This document shows, piece by piece, positions 8,060 through 17,386 of a DNA stretch of 64,000 bases (position 1 is the first letter of the stretch; the number at the start of each line of letters is the position of its first letter). Both the position numbers and the translations under genes were made by a program. The stretch is from Bacteroidota bacterium (GTDB lineage Bacteria; Bacteroidota; Bacteroidia; Chitinophagales; UBA10324), in NCBI GenBank assembly GCA_018267315.1, contig JAFDYS010000006.1, positions 1 to 64,000 of the forward strand, read 5' to 3'. The notes beneath the pieces were generated by a model. The model did no database searches. It was not told the origin of the DNA and saw only the letters and a list, made by a program, of their open reading frames with translations.

Positions 8060-8662
8060 GATCGCGGAAAATAATTCGAACGTCTCTTGTGCAAAGGATC
8101 GCATCCTGCTAATCTGCCGGATTGGAATTTTCCTCGCAAGTTTAATGAATCCCGATCGGGACACACAAGCGATCACTTCCTCAGCGCGCAGCGATTCAAG
8201 TTTCACATAATTATCTAACCCGAAGTGATGGTGCCACGGCGATTCATGGATGCATATCCACACATTTTTATTCTTCATGGCCCTGAGTCTTTCTGTTATC
8301 CTCCTGACTTCCCCTTTATCTTCCACTGATTTCAGTAACGTACAACTCACCAATCGTCCCCACCAGATCATGGTTCTGAAAGCAAGCACTTCCTTTTTTG
8401 AAAACAACTTCGGAAAATCAAGAACGAGATAAGGAAGCCCGAGATAGTTTTCTCCCTTTGATATTTTGCCCACCCACGTGTCCGTTCCTTCGGGGAAATT
8501 AATTGAGGAAAAAGCCGTTGATGATTTGACAGCGAGTTTCACTTCGTTCAGTTCGCGGAGCAGTTTATCTGTGACGTTTCTTTTTAAGAGTAGAAACTCC
8601 CGATCGCCAAGCACTTCAAGTTCCTTTTGCGAAAGCACTAACTTTGGCTGTTGCATCATCAT
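8054..8662 (-). CDS. Conserved hypothetical protein, cytoplasmic
   Basis: About 202 residues with no signal peptide or membrane segment, with both acidic and basic stretches and several aromatic residues (WICIHESPWHHHFGLDNY in the middle). I do not recognise the family. ATG 8662 is chosen although the frame reaches 8683. It is divergent from the Lpt permease gene and tail-to-tail with the START-like gene, overlapping it by 6 bases. Confidence 0.55.
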   Translation of the reverse strand: MMMQQPKLVLSQKELEVLGDREFLLLKRNVTDKLLRELNEVKLAVKSSTAFSSINFPEGTDTWVGKISKGENYLGLPYLVLDFPKLFSKKEVLAFRTMIWWGRLVSCTLLKSVEDKGEVRRITERLRAMKNKNVWICIHESPWHHHFGLDNYVKLESLRAEEVIACVSRSGFIKLARKIPIRQISRMRSFAQETFELFSAIL

Positions 8663-8719
8663 TGAATGGAAGAAGCTAAACATACAGAAAGCATTTCAAC
8701 CGGTGTAGCTCATCACCGG

Positions 8720-10168
8720 ATGAAGAAGTCAACAGCTTCCCTTTCACTCCGGCGCATTGACCTCTACCAGCTCCGGACTTTTGCGGCTCCGTTCGTAGCC
8801 ATTTTTTTCATCACGCTCTTTGTGCTCATCATGCAGTTTTTATGGAAGTATGTTGATGATCTGGTCGGGAAAGGATTATCGTGGATGATCATTGCCCAAC
8901 TGCTCTTTTACGCTTCTGCCAGCATGGTGCCGCTGGCGCTTCCATTGGCCACCTTGCTTTCATCCATGATGACCATGGGTAATCTCGCCGAGCAATATGA
9001 ACTCACCTCATTCAAGTCTTCCGGAATTTCACTGTGGCGCATCACCCGATCGCTGCTCATGCTTTCACTGCTGATTAGTGCGATGGCGCTGGCATTTGCC
9101 AATTATGTGTTACCGGTGGCTAATCTCAAATTCGGTTCCCTTCTTTATGACATCAGGCAACAGCGACCTGCCCTCAATATTAAACAGGGCATATTCTACC
9201 GGGAAATAGAGGGCTACAGCATTCGGGTGGGCAAGAAAGATGCTGACAACCGCACCATTCACGATGTGCTGATTTATGATCACAGCAGCGGCAAGGGCGA
9301 TGATTACGTGATTACAGCAGAGCGCGGCGAGATGTACCTCACCGATGACAAGCGGTTTCTAATTCTTCAGCTTTATAACGGAAACCAGTTCCAGGAATTA
9401 AGCCCCGTAGCCCGACCGGGGAAAAAGTATGAACAGATACGGGTGTCATTTAAAGAATGGAAGAAAGTTTTTGATCTCTCCGAGTTTGCGCTCAGCAGAA
9501 CCGATGAGCGTTTGTTCAAGGATAATTACCAGATGCAGAACATACGCCAACTAAAAGCATCAGCCGATACGCTTCAAATGGATATTACCGGAAGCGCGAA
9601 TAATGCCCGGGTTTTCGCCAAGCCATACTATGCATTTGTTCGTGTGAACATTGACAGCATGCGGCAAACAAATCAACATGCCGACACGTTGGCTAACCGG
9701 TCACTCACTGATTCCATGCTCATTTACAGCAAAGCGCTGAACACGGCCCGCAGTATGAAAGGATTCATTGAATACACGGCAAAAAGCCAGGAAGGAAAAA
9801 TTGATGTGCTGCGCCGCTACCGCATCGAGCTTCAGCGAAAGTTTACACTTTCATTCGCCTGCTTTGTTTTGTTCCTGATCGGTGCCGCACTCGGCGCCAT
9901 CATTCGCAAAGGCGGATTCGGCTTGCCGTTCGTGGTGTCGGTTTTCTTCTTCATCATCTTTTATATGCTTTCCATCACCGGAGAAAAGATGGCCAAAGAA
10001 GGTGTGCTCACACCCTTCTGGGGCATGTGGTTCTCCACCATTATTCTGCTGCCGCTGGGAATCTTTCTGTTCTTCCAGGCCAACCGCGATTCGGCCTGGC
10101 TCAATATTGATGCATACCTCGCCTTCTTCAGACGAAAGCTAAAATGGATTCCCGCAACAAAGGGGTGA
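8720..10168 (+). CDS. LptF/LptG-family lipopolysaccharide export permease
   Basis: 482 residues with the YjgP/YjgQ layout: three N-terminal membrane helices (FVAIFFITLFVLIMQFLWK onward), a long periplasmic beta-jellyroll region (about residues 130-350), and three C-terminal helices. With LptB these permeases pull lipopolysaccharide from the inner membrane toward the outer membrane. Only one permease gene is here; the partner must lie elsewhere. The frame extends upstream to 8666, but ATG 8720 (MKKSTASLSLRRIDLYQLRT) gives the family start. Confidence 0.88.
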   Translation: MKKSTASLSLRRIDLYQLRTFAAPFVAIFFITLFVLIMQFLWKYVDDLVGKGLSWMIIAQLLFYASASMVPLALPLATLLSSMMTMGNLAEQYELTSFKSSGISLWRITRSLLMLSLLISAMALAFANYVLPVANLKFGSLLYDIRQQRPALNIKQGIFYREIEGYSIRVGKKDADNRTIHDVLIYDHSSGKGDDYVITAERGEMYLTDDKRFLILQLYNGNQFQELSPVARPGKKYEQIRVSFKEWKKVFDLSEFALSRTDERLFKDNYQMQNIRQLKASADTLQMDITGSANNARVFAKPYYAFVRVNIDSMRQTNQHADTLANRSLTDSMLIYSKALNTARSMKGFIEYTAKSQEGKIDVLRRYRIELQRKFTLSFACFVLFLIGAALGAIIRKGGFGLPFVVSVFFFIIFYMLSITGEKMAKEGVLTPFWGMWFSTIILLPLGIFLFFQANRDSAWLNIDAYLAFFRRKLKWIPATKG

Positions 10169-10174
10169 TTATGG

Positions 10175-10212
10175 AAAAAAAAACGAGAACAGGGAATGAT
10201 TCCCTGTTCTCG
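10175..10212 (-). terminator. Rho-independent terminator of the AT-hook gene
   Basis: Perfect 13-base arms CGAGAACAGGGAA (10184-10196) and TTCCCTGTTCTCG (10200-10212) with a 3-base loop. On the minus strand it is followed by nine T (10175-10183). It also separates the Lpt gene from this convergent gene. Confidence 0.92.
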
Positions 10213-10247
10213 TCGTAATTAGTAGCTGTATTTAGTGCAGAACCTGA

Positions 10248-10688
10248 TTATGCTGCAAGATGAATCCTGCCATCTTTCAGCTTGAGTACTTTACTCTTAT
10301 ATGCTTTGGTAAGCACGGGATAAATCAATGTGCCGAAGTGTTTCAGGTTCTTGTCCTTCGATTGTTGTTTGAAGAGTGCTTCAATCAACTCAGAAGAGCT
10401 CATCGGTGCATTCTTCGATTTCAGAATAGCGAGGATGTGATCAATGTGCTTGCCTCCTTTACGGTTACGTGTTTTAGGAGCGCCTCCCCGCTTGGCCGCT
10501 TTGGCCGCTTTGGCAACCTTAACTCCGGGCTTGCGTCCGCGTTTGCGGGCGGGCTTGGCGGATGTTTCTTCCTGTCCTGAAAATAATGCAATGGCTTTGC
10601 GGACAAATGAAAGCGATTGCTCGAGTGATGCTTCCTGTTCCTTGAGCATCTCAAGGTTGCTGTTGACAATTTCTTTAAGTGTGATCAT
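10248..10688 (-). CDS. AT-hook and winged-helix nucleoid-type protein
   Basis: 146 residues in three parts: an N-terminal coiled-coil-like helix (MITLKEIVNSNLEMLKEQEA), a linker of about 40 residues rich in Lys, Ala, Arg and Gly that carries an AT-hook-like KRGRKPG, and a C-terminal domain (HIDHILAILKSKNAPMSSS...) with a winged-helix pattern similar to HARE-HTH-type domains. The layout resembles a small histone H1-like or nucleoid protein that binds the minor groove of AT-rich DNA. Function is inferred from composition. ATG 10688 is chosen over 10724 because the promoter element at 10712-10719 lies between them. Confidence 0.7.
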   Translation of the reverse strand: MITLKEIVNSNLEMLKEQEASLEQSLSFVRKAIALFSGQEETSAKPARKRGRKPGVKVAKAAKAAKRGGAPKTRNRKGGKHIDHILAILKSKNAPMSSSELIEALFKQQSKDKNLKHFGTLIYPVLTKAYKSKVLKLKDGRIHLAA

Positions 10689-10711
10689 GTATTTAGTTTT
10701 TGTACCCGCGG

Positions 10712-10719
10712 CGAAAATA
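10712..10719 (-). promoter_or_regulatory. -7-like promoter element (TATTTTCG)
   Basis: TAnnTTCG variant of the -7 consensus, 23 bases before ATG 10688. It rules out the upstream start at 10724. Confidence 0.4.
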
Positions 10720-10757
10720 ACCATTAAATGCCGAAAGGGCTGTGAATGAATTTTATT

Positions 10758-11504
10758 CTAAATTATAGAATAAATTCTGTTCCGCAGCAAATTATGCTTA
10801 TGAAGAAAATGTTTCACACTCGTTGATAAGACTCCCAAACCGTATTTCACACTCCTTCTGAAATTAATGGATGATGCTTCTTCAAAATATTTAGTAGGAC
10901 AAGTGACTTCAGCAATTTCAAAACCGGCCATGAATATCTGTGACAGCATCTGATTGTCGAAAACAAAGTCATTGCTGTTAAGCCGGTAATTTATTTTTTG
11001 AAGGACCTCGCCCGAGAAGGCACGGTATCCCGTATGATACTCCGATAATTTCTCGCCGATGAGCAGGTTCTGAATGAAAGTGAGCATGCGGTTGAAATAA
11101 TATTTGTAAACCGGCATGCCACCTTTTTTAGCGCCTCTTCCTAAGATTCGCGATCCCAACACTACCGGATAAATGCCATTGGCAATGATGCTGGCCATGG
11201 CAGGAATCAGGCGGGGCGTATACTGGTAATCGGGATGAAGCATAATCACAATATCACCTCCCAGCTCAACTGCCTTATCATAACACGACTTTTGATTGCC
11301 GCCGTACCCTTTATTGGATTCATGAACGATCACATGCCGGATCCCGATTTTTTTTGCAAGCTCTACGGTGTCATCACGGCTCGCATCATCCACCAGTACC
11401 ACATCATCCACCAAATCCAATGGAATCTCGCGATACGTTTGTTCAAGGGTACGTGCCGCATTATAGGCAGGCAGCACAACTATGATCTTCTTACCATTCA
11501 ACAT
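10758..11504 (-). CDS. Family 2 glycosyltransferase, dolichol-phosphate-mannose-synthase-like
   Basis: 248 residues with a GT-A fold: VVLPAYNAARTLEQTY at the N-terminus, VVLVDDASRDDT for nucleotide binding, and IVIMLHPDYQY around the metal-binding acidic site. It lacks C-terminal membrane helices, so it is probably a soluble or peripheral enzyme that transfers a sugar from a nucleotide sugar to a polyprenyl phosphate. It lies 69 bases downstream of mqnD on the same strand; no functional link to menaquinone is implied. Confidence 0.82.
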   Translation of the reverse strand: MLNGKKIIVVLPAYNAARTLEQTYREIPLDLVDDVVLVDDASRDDTVELAKKIGIRHVIVHESNKGYGGNQKSCYDKAVELGGDIVIMLHPDYQYTPRLIPAMASIIANGIYPVVLGSRILGRGAKKGGMPVYKYYFNRMLTFIQNLLIGEKLSEYHTGYRAFSGEVLQKINYRLNSNDFVFDNQMLSQIFMAGFEIAEVTCPTKYFEEASSINFRRSVKYGLGVLSTSVKHFLHKHNLLRNRIYSII

Positions 11505-11573
11505 GCCGTGAAGATAGAGGTAAGTTTAGTGATCGGTTAACCGGAGATAGATTTAGAGATGCAAAGATTACCG

Positions 11574-12365
11574 CTAACTCATTAACGGCTCCGAGAGCAA
11601 CCGCTGAACCGCTTCCCTGCCCGTTTCTCCCAGTGAAACCGTAAATTGATTCACGTAAAGCCGGATGTGTTGCCACATCACTTCCTCATCCATCTCCTGA
11701 GAATACTTGCGCACAAACGGAATGGTTTCCCCCGGATGCGCCAGGGCATACTGTACGCTGTTACGAATCAGCATTTCCGTTTTATGAATCACATCAGGTT
11801 CGAATTCCTTTTTTATGAAGATACCTCCCAGCGGAATCGGCAACCCGGTTTGCGTTTCCCACCACTCTCCGAGATCGGCCACTTTCAGCAATCCTTTTTT
11901 TTGATACGTAAACCGGTTCTCATGTATAATTACACCAAGATCTGTTTCACCATGAAGAACCGCATCTTCAATGGAAGAAAAAATCATTTGTTTTTTATTC
12001 TGATGACCGGGGAAGAATTTTTTAAAGAGGAAATGAGCGGTGGTATTTGTGCCGGGAATCGCAACGGAATGCTCCTGCACCTGATCCGGTGAAATGGGTT
12101 GCCGGGAAATTAAAAGAGGTCCGCAATGATTACCCAATGCGCCGCCGGAATCAAGCAATTCATAACTATGACGGAGCGATGCATAAGCTGCAAAACTCAG
12201 CTTGGAAATGTCAAGTGAATCCTGCGCCGCCATTTCATTCAACGCCTGAACATCGGCTATCACCGGTTCGAAATGCAAACCAAGCAAATCAATTTTGCGA
12301 TGCAGCAGTGCATAAAAAATAAATGTGTCGTTCGGGCATGGCGAAAAACCCAGTGTGAGTTTCAT
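11574..12365 (-). CDS. mqnD: 1,4-dihydroxy-6-naphthoate synthase (menaquinone, futalosine route)
   Basis: 263 residues. LGFSPCPNDTFIFYALLHRK at the N-terminus and DVQALNEMAAQDSLDISKLS are characteristic of MqnD, a periplasmic-binding-protein-like fold that converts cyclic dehypoxanthinyl futalosine to 1,4-dihydroxy-6-naphthoate. It shows that menaquinone is made by the futalosine pathway rather than by the MenFDHCEB route. No other mqn gene is in the window. Confidence 0.9.
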   Translation of the reverse strand: MKLTLGFSPCPNDTFIFYALLHRKIDLLGLHFEPVIADVQALNEMAAQDSLDISKLSFAAYASLRHSYELLDSGGALGNHCGPLLISRQPISPDQVQEHSVAIPGTNTTAHFLFKKFFPGHQNKKQMIFSSIEDAVLHGETDLGVIIHENRFTYQKKGLLKVADLGEWWETQTGLPIPLGGIFIKKEFEPDVIHKTEMLIRNSVQYALAHPGETIPFVRKYSQEMDEEVMWQHIRLYVNQFTVSLGETGREAVQRLLSEPLMS

Positions 12366-12448
12366 GCTGTAAAATTACAGAGAGATCAGTGCGCACGACG
12401 ATGTGCGTTACTGTGTACCGTATCCGCCGCACCGCAAATTGAAACTGC

Positions 12449-12456
12449 TACATTTG
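12449..12456 (+). promoter_or_regulatory. -7 promoter element of maf (TACATTTG)
   Basis: Exact TAnnTTTG match, 15 bases before ATG 12472; it also argues against the upstream in-frame start at 12403. Confidence 0.5.
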
Positions 12457-12471
12457 AAACGTATTGATTCC

Positions 12472-13077
12472 ATGGAACCTCCCAAAATTGTTCTGGCTTC
12501 CCGATCGCCACGCCGGCAGGAATTATTATGGAACCTCGGGCTTCAGTTTCGCCTGCAGATTCCGGATGAAGATGAAACGTATCCTGAAGCCATGCCGGTG
12601 AGGATGGTGCCGGCATACCTGTCAGAGAAAAAAGCGATGGCCGTTAAAGATTACCTGAAGTTTGATGAACTCCTTATCGCCGCCGATACAATTGTGCTTT
12701 ACGAAGGAAGAATTTTCGGAAAACCTGCGGATCAATATGAAGCGAGGCAAATGCTTCAGGTACTTAGCGGGCAAATACATGAGGTGATTACCGGCGTTAC
12801 GCTGCTGTCGCGGCAAAAGACACTTACCTTTTCTGAACTCACTAAAGTTTATTTCCGTGAACTACCCGATGAATTCATCGGCTATTATGTTGAAAAATTC
12901 AACCCCATGGATAAAGCCGGCGCTTACGGTATTCAGGATGTAATCGGTTACGTGGCGATTGAAAAAGTGAATGGATGCTTTTACAATGTGATGGGGCTAC
13001 CCGTGAGCCGTCTCGTTAAGGAGTTGAAAAAATTCGGACTCGACATCCTGAGCCATAACCCCGTAGATGCGGGGTGA
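12472..13077 (+). CDS. maf: Maf-like nucleoside triphosphate pyrophosphatase
   Basis: 201 residues, normal for Maf. LASRSPRRQELL at the N-terminus is the substrate-binding signature; IAADTIV supplies the catalytic Asp; DKAGAYGIQ is the conserved C-terminal motif. Maf proteins hydrolyse modified or non-canonical nucleotides and are linked to septation arrest when overexpressed. The stop TGA (13075-13077) is immediately followed by the stop of the next, convergent gene. Confidence 0.92.
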   Translation: MEPPKIVLASRSPRRQELLWNLGLQFRLQIPDEDETYPEAMPVRMVPAYLSEKKAMAVKDYLKFDELLIAADTIVLYEGRIFGKPADQYEARQMLQVLSGQIHEVITGVTLLSRQKTLTFSELTKVYFRELPDEFIGYYVEKFNPMDKAGAYGIQDVIGYVAIEKVNGCFYNVMGLPVSRLVKELKKFGLDILSHNPVDAG

Positions 13078-14796
13078 TTATTTCTCACTTTCCGGACTGC
13101 TTGCTGCCGCATTCAGTTGCTGTTCAATCGCGGGAGGAACTTCCATGCCAAATGATTTCATACGCTGCACCAGCTCCCGGGCCTTATCATTTTGTTTCGT
13201 ATCAAGGTAAAGCAAGAGCAGGTTGTTATTGGCCTGCGGATCGGCCGGGGCGCGATCGAGAAACGTTTCCAATTGCGAAATGGCGGAAAGCTTGTCTCCT
13301 TTTTCAAAGGCCACACGGGCGAGATGAAAGTAGCACATGTAATAATCTGACTTCCGGATTTCCTTTTGAAAATAACTTTCAGAAGCCAGCACCGAATCAT
13401 GTTCCTGCAACATCACCCCCATGTAGTAATTGATGTATTTCTCCGTGGAATCCAGCTCATACGATTTGCGGATTAATTCCTCACTGCGCTGCCGGTCCAC
13501 TTTATCTATTCTGGCGCCCAGCATCATATTGGCATAAGCCGAATGAGGAGAAGTGTTCACCGCTGCTGTCCAAAAGGTGACCGGATCTTTGAAATTATTC
13601 TGATGATTCACGTTCATAATTGACAGCACAACACAGACCGCCAGTCCGCATAACAGCAAAACAGATTGGCTGAGTTTGTTTCTAAGTAAAACCGTTTCAC
13701 TCAAAACGATCAGCATGCCCATCATCGGCAAATAGGTTCGGTGTTCAAAGTCCTGATCGTTTAAACTGGCCGGTACGAGCAACGCGGGAATAAAAAAGAG
13801 TAAATAGACAGCCAGCCCTGCGCCAATCACTTTCCAGTTTCTGTTCCTTGTAAAAAAAAAGACTGCAGCGAGTAAAGCGAGGGCAACGAATCCATAAACA
13901 TTTGAAGTGTCCTGCAATATCGGAAACACGCTGAGCTTTACAGGAAGTAAAATTTTCCCCAGATACTGGATGAGTACAATCAAACGGGTCGGCAACGTAG
14001 TGAGCATATCTGCCGCCTGAAGCTGTTCATTTTTAAGTGTGGCCTCCGATCGGATGTAAAACCAAATGAGCCCCCCTGCCAGCCAGGTAACATACATGAA
14101 CCACATCCTCGGTGAGAAAACTTTTTGATCCTTCATCAGCACCAGCAGCACCCAGGCCACCGGCGCTGTGAACACGGCTGTTTCTTTGGTGAACAAAGCA
14201 CACAGCAACAACATGCCCTGCAACAGCAACCAGCCAATTTTATTTTCTTCAACGTATTTGAAAACTGAAAGGAGAAAACCGAATGTGAAAATCGCCAGCA
14301 GTGTATCATTCCTTCCGGGAATCCAGGCCACGGCCTGCGATAAAACAGGATGGATGGCGAAGAACAGCGTGAGCAGCAATGTGCTCACTTCATTCAGACC
14401 AATTTTACGGAGCAGGTAAAAAAGCAACAACACTGCTGCCAGGTGCAGCAGCACGTTTACCAGGTGCCAGCCGGAGATGTCTTCTCCCGAAATCTGATAA
14501 TTAAGGATAAAGGAATTAAGCAACAGAGGCCGGTAATAGACATCTTCGGTTGGATTGAAAACACCCCGTTTGAAAGAGGTGATCAGGTTGGATAGATCCT
14601 GATTGTAGGCCTTCTGTTCCTTAATAAATATTGAGTCGTCCAGCTCGGTAAAACCGAGTCGTAAGGTGGGCAGATAAACCATCAGCACCGCTGTAATGAG
14701 GAGAGGAACTGCATACCTCAGCAAGAGATTCTTTTCCGGTTTGGAAGAATCTTTTTTTGCATTGGTCGAATTCTTTTTCCCTTGCTGCGCAGCCAT
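13078..14796 (-). CDS. GT-C/TMTC-like multi-spanning protein with C-terminal TPRs
   Basis: 572 residues. About ten membrane helices occupy roughly residues 25-420. The first external loop carries ELDD and YYRPLLLNSF, and HPVLSQAVAWIPGRNDTL follows, a pattern shared with protein O-mannosyltransferase/TMTC-type enzymes that use lipid-linked sugar donors. The C-terminal 130 residues have helical TPR-like repeats. It probably glycosylates exported proteins, but the donor and target are unknown. The N-terminus is lysine-rich (AAQQGKKNSTNAKKDSSKPEK). Confidence 0.7.
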   Translation of the reverse strand: MAAQQGKKNSTNAKKDSSKPEKNLLLRYAVPLLITAVLMVYLPTLRLGFTELDDSIFIKEQKAYNQDLSNLITSFKRGVFNPTEDVYYRPLLLNSFILNYQISGEDISGWHLVNVLLHLAAVLLLFYLLRKIGLNEVSTLLLTLFFAIHPVLSQAVAWIPGRNDTLLAIFTFGFLLSVFKYVEENKIGWLLLQGMLLLCALFTKETAVFTAPVAWVLLVLMKDQKVFSPRMWFMYVTWLAGGLIWFYIRSEATLKNEQLQAADMLTTLPTRLIVLIQYLGKILLPVKLSVFPILQDTSNVYGFVALALLAAVFFFTRNRNWKVIGAGLAVYLLFFIPALLVPASLNDQDFEHRTYLPMMGMLIVLSETVLLRNKLSQSVLLLCGLAVCVVLSIMNVNHQNNFKDPVTFWTAAVNTSPHSAYANMMLGARIDKVDRQRSEELIRKSYELDSTEKYINYYMGVMLQEHDSVLASESYFQKEIRKSDYYMCYFHLARVAFEKGDKLSAISQLETFLDRAPADPQANNNLLLLYLDTKQNDKARELVQRMKSFGMEVPPAIEQQLNAAASSPESEK

Positions 14797-14843
14797 TTCT
14801 TAATTCGCGTTCAAATATCAAGAAAGAAATTTTCTTTCTCGCT

Positions 14844-14851
14844 TATCTTCG
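14844..14851 (+). promoter_or_regulatory. -7-like promoter element (TATCTTCG)
   Basis: TAnnTTCG variant, 22 bases before ATG 14874. The same octamer precedes the MocR gene at 46989. Confidence 0.4.
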
Positions 14852-14873
14852 GACACTTCAATCAAACCATCTA

Positions 14874-16700
14874 ATGAAAAAACCGCTATCACTTTTACTC
14901 GGCGCTGCCCTGTTTATCGCCTGTTCATCATGCAAGCAGTCAGCAAAGGAAGACAACTCCGTCATACAGGCGCAGGCCCAGAGTTACCTCGATACATATA
15001 ATATGGAATATCAGAAGGTGTACTATGCATCAGCACTCGCACAGTGGGAAATGCAGACGCATATTGTGGAAGGCGATACCATGGCTAAACACAATGCTGC
15101 CGTTGCTGATGAAGCTTTTGCCAAATACACGGGCAGCAATGCCAACATTGATTCGGCCAAGAAATATCTGGCTATAAAAGACAAACTGCTTCCCTTGCAG
15201 GTCAGGCAATTTGAAGTGATCCTGTTTAATGCGGGCAACAACCCGGAAATCGCCGGTGATATTGTGAAGAAAAGGATAGATGCAACCAATGCCCAGGTGG
15301 AAAAACTCTACGGCTTCCGGTTTATGATGGATGGAAAGGAAATTACGCCCAACCAGATTCAGAGCATTTTGGCAACCTCCACGGATATGAATCAGCGGCT
15401 GAAAGCATGGACTGCCAGCAAGGAAGTGGGAAAAACACTGAAGGGCGGACTCGATACGCTTCGCGATCTGCGCAATGAAAGCGTGACGCCACTGGGCTAT
15501 AAGGATTTCTTCGCCTATATGGCTTCAGAATATGGAATGAGCACCGATGAAATGCTGGGACTCACCCATTCGATGATCCGCGACGTGTGGCCGCTTTACC
15601 GCGAATTACATACCTGGGCCAGGTACACATTGGCAGAAAAGTATCATCAGCCCGTACCGGAATATTTGCCGGCGCAATGGCTCCCGAACCGCTGGGGACA
15701 GGATTGGACGGAACTGGTAAAAGTGGAAGGGCTCAACATTGATGATTACCTCAAGCAAAAAGGACCGGAATGGATCGTGCACGAATCGGAGAAATTCTAT
15801 ATGAGCATCGGCTTTGATTCATTGCCCGAATCATTTTACGAGCAATCATCGCTCTATCCGGTGGAGCCCGGTGCCGGATATAAAAAGAACACTCATGCTT
15901 CGGCCTGGCACATGAATTTGGATAAAGATGTAAGGTCATTGCAGAGTATTGAAGCGAATACAGAATGGTGGTCAACCTGCCTGCATGAATTCGGTCATAT
16001 CTATTATTACCAGGCGTATTCCATTCCCTCTGTTCCCATCATTCTTCGAAATGGCGCCAACCGGGGTTACCACGAAGCATTCGGAACCATGATGGGATTG
16101 GCTTCATTACAAAAGCCGTTTCTGGCAGGGCTTGGAATGATTGATCCCAATGTAAAAACCGATGATACCCTTAAGATGCTAAATGAGGCGCTTGATTACA
16201 TCGTACATATTCCCTGGGGCAGCGGCACGATGACAGAGTTTGAACATGCGCTTTATTCAGATAATCTTCCGAAAGATCAGTTCAACGCCAAGTGGTGGGA
16301 ACTCGTGAAAAAGTGTCAGGGCATTGTTCCTCCTGCAGAGCGCGGAGAAGAGTATTGCGATGCAGCTACTAAAACGCACATCACCGATGATCCGGCAGGT
16401 TATTATGATTATTCCATTGCGAACGTCTTATTGTTTCAGTTCCACACGTACATCGCTGATAGCATTCTTCATCAGGACCCACATGCTACCAACTACTGGG
16501 GAAACAAAGAAGTGGGCGATTTCCTTAGAAAAGTCATGTCACCGGGCGCCAGTGTTGACTGGCGTGAAATGCTTCGCTCAAGTATTCACAGCGAAATGAG
16601 CGCAAAGCCCATGGTGGACTACTTCACTCCGTTGATGACGTATCTTAAAAGAGTGAATGCCGGAAGAACCTACACGCTGCCTGAGCAGGCGCCATTCTAA
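14874..16700 (+). CDS. M2-family (ACE-like) peptidyl-dipeptidase, probable lipoprotein
   Basis: 608 residues. The N-terminus MKKPLSLLLGAALFIACSSC looks like a lipoprotein signal with Cys 17 or Cys 20 as the lipidated residue. The zinc site is HEFGH at residues 371-375 with the third ligand Glu 401 in GYHEAFG, the spacing being close to that of angiotensin-converting enzyme. It should release dipeptides from peptide C-termini in the periplasm or at the outer membrane. The frame extends upstream to 14757, but that segment overlaps the divergent gene and lacks a signal. It overlaps the glutathione peroxidase gene tail-to-tail by 4 bases. Confidence 0.88.
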   Translation: MKKPLSLLLGAALFIACSSCKQSAKEDNSVIQAQAQSYLDTYNMEYQKVYYASALAQWEMQTHIVEGDTMAKHNAAVADEAFAKYTGSNANIDSAKKYLAIKDKLLPLQVRQFEVILFNAGNNPEIAGDIVKKRIDATNAQVEKLYGFRFMMDGKEITPNQIQSILATSTDMNQRLKAWTASKEVGKTLKGGLDTLRDLRNESVTPLGYKDFFAYMASEYGMSTDEMLGLTHSMIRDVWPLYRELHTWARYTLAEKYHQPVPEYLPAQWLPNRWGQDWTELVKVEGLNIDDYLKQKGPEWIVHESEKFYMSIGFDSLPESFYEQSSLYPVEPGAGYKKNTHASAWHMNLDKDVRSLQSIEANTEWWSTCLHEFGHIYYYQAYSIPSVPIILRNGANRGYHEAFGTMMGLASLQKPFLAGLGMIDPNVKTDDTLKMLNEALDYIVHIPWGSGTMTEFEHALYSDNLPKDQFNAKWWELVKKCQGIVPPAERGEEYCDAATKTHITDDPAGYYDYSIANVLLFQFHTYIADSILHQDPHATNYWGNKEVGDFLRKVMSPGASVDWREMLRSSIHSEMSAKPMVDYFTPLMTYLKRVNAGRTYTLPEQAPF

Positions 16701-17221
16701 ACGACACGGAGTATCTCATCCTTTTCCACTGTTGCCGTATCAAGGCACCGTTCAAGTGCACGCCTGAATCTGCCGGATCTGGGTGAAGTGGTCGGCAGGA
16801 ATACATCTGTCAGATTTCCGTTACAGTCAATGAGGTATTTTTGAAAATTCCACATGGGCTTGCCGAAAATTGCCGGGAAGCGGGAATGCTCCTTAAGAAA
16901 ACGGAATACTTCATTTGCTTCCGGTCCCACAACGTGAGATTTTTCAAGAACCGGAAAGGTAACCAGGTACTCCGAGGAACAATAGGAATGAATCTGTTCA
17001 TTGCCTCTGGGCTCCTGATTGCCAAAATCATTGGAAGGAAAAGCAAGCACCACAAATCCACGTTGCTTGTATAATAAATAAAGCGTCTGCAGGTCGTGCA
17101 ATTGCCTGGCATGCCCACACTCTGTTGCTATGTTAACCAATAAGCAGGTTTTACCTCTAAGTTCTCCGAAGTTAATGGTGTCACCTGCTGCATCTTTGAA
17201 AATAAGGTCATAAAAAGACAT
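16697..17221 (-). CDS. Glutathione peroxidase family protein (cytoplasmic copy)
   Basis: 174 residues. The peroxidatic Cys 35 is in NIATECGHARQ; the Gln is in AFPSNDFGNQEPRG; the Trp/Asn pair is in MWNFQKYLID. The Cys-Gln-Trp-Asn site is therefore complete. No selenocysteine codon and no signal peptide. Bacterial members mostly use thioredoxin as reductant. The usual ASKCG(Y/F)T box is altered to ATECGHA. A second, exported copy is at 27868-28389. Confidence 0.88.
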   Translation of the reverse strand: MSFYDLIFKDAAGDTINFGELRGKTCLLVNIATECGHARQLHDLQTLYLLYKQRGFVVLAFPSNDFGNQEPRGNEQIHSYCSSEYLVTFPVLEKSHVVGPEANEVFRFLKEHSRFPAIFGKPMWNFQKYLIDCNGNLTDVFLPTTSPRSGRFRRALERCLDTATVEKDEILRVV

Positions 17222-17294
17222 AACTCTAATACAATCGGGCGGGCAGGTGGTTCAAAACTGATCAAAATTCTGACTTCCTGAAAAAAATCCTCTT

Positions 17295-17302
17295 TACCTT
17301 CG
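17295..17302 (+). promoter_or_regulatory. -7-like promoter element of the OmpA gene (TACCTTCG)
   Basis: TAnnTTCG variant, 84 bases before ATG 17387, leaving an AT-rich leader of about 75 bases. Confidence 0.35.
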
Positions 17303-17386
17303 CAACCATTGATTATCAATTTTCATCCTCTTCATTAAGCTCGACTTAATCTCAAAAAACAAAATCCCAAATTAAAACTACTTACC

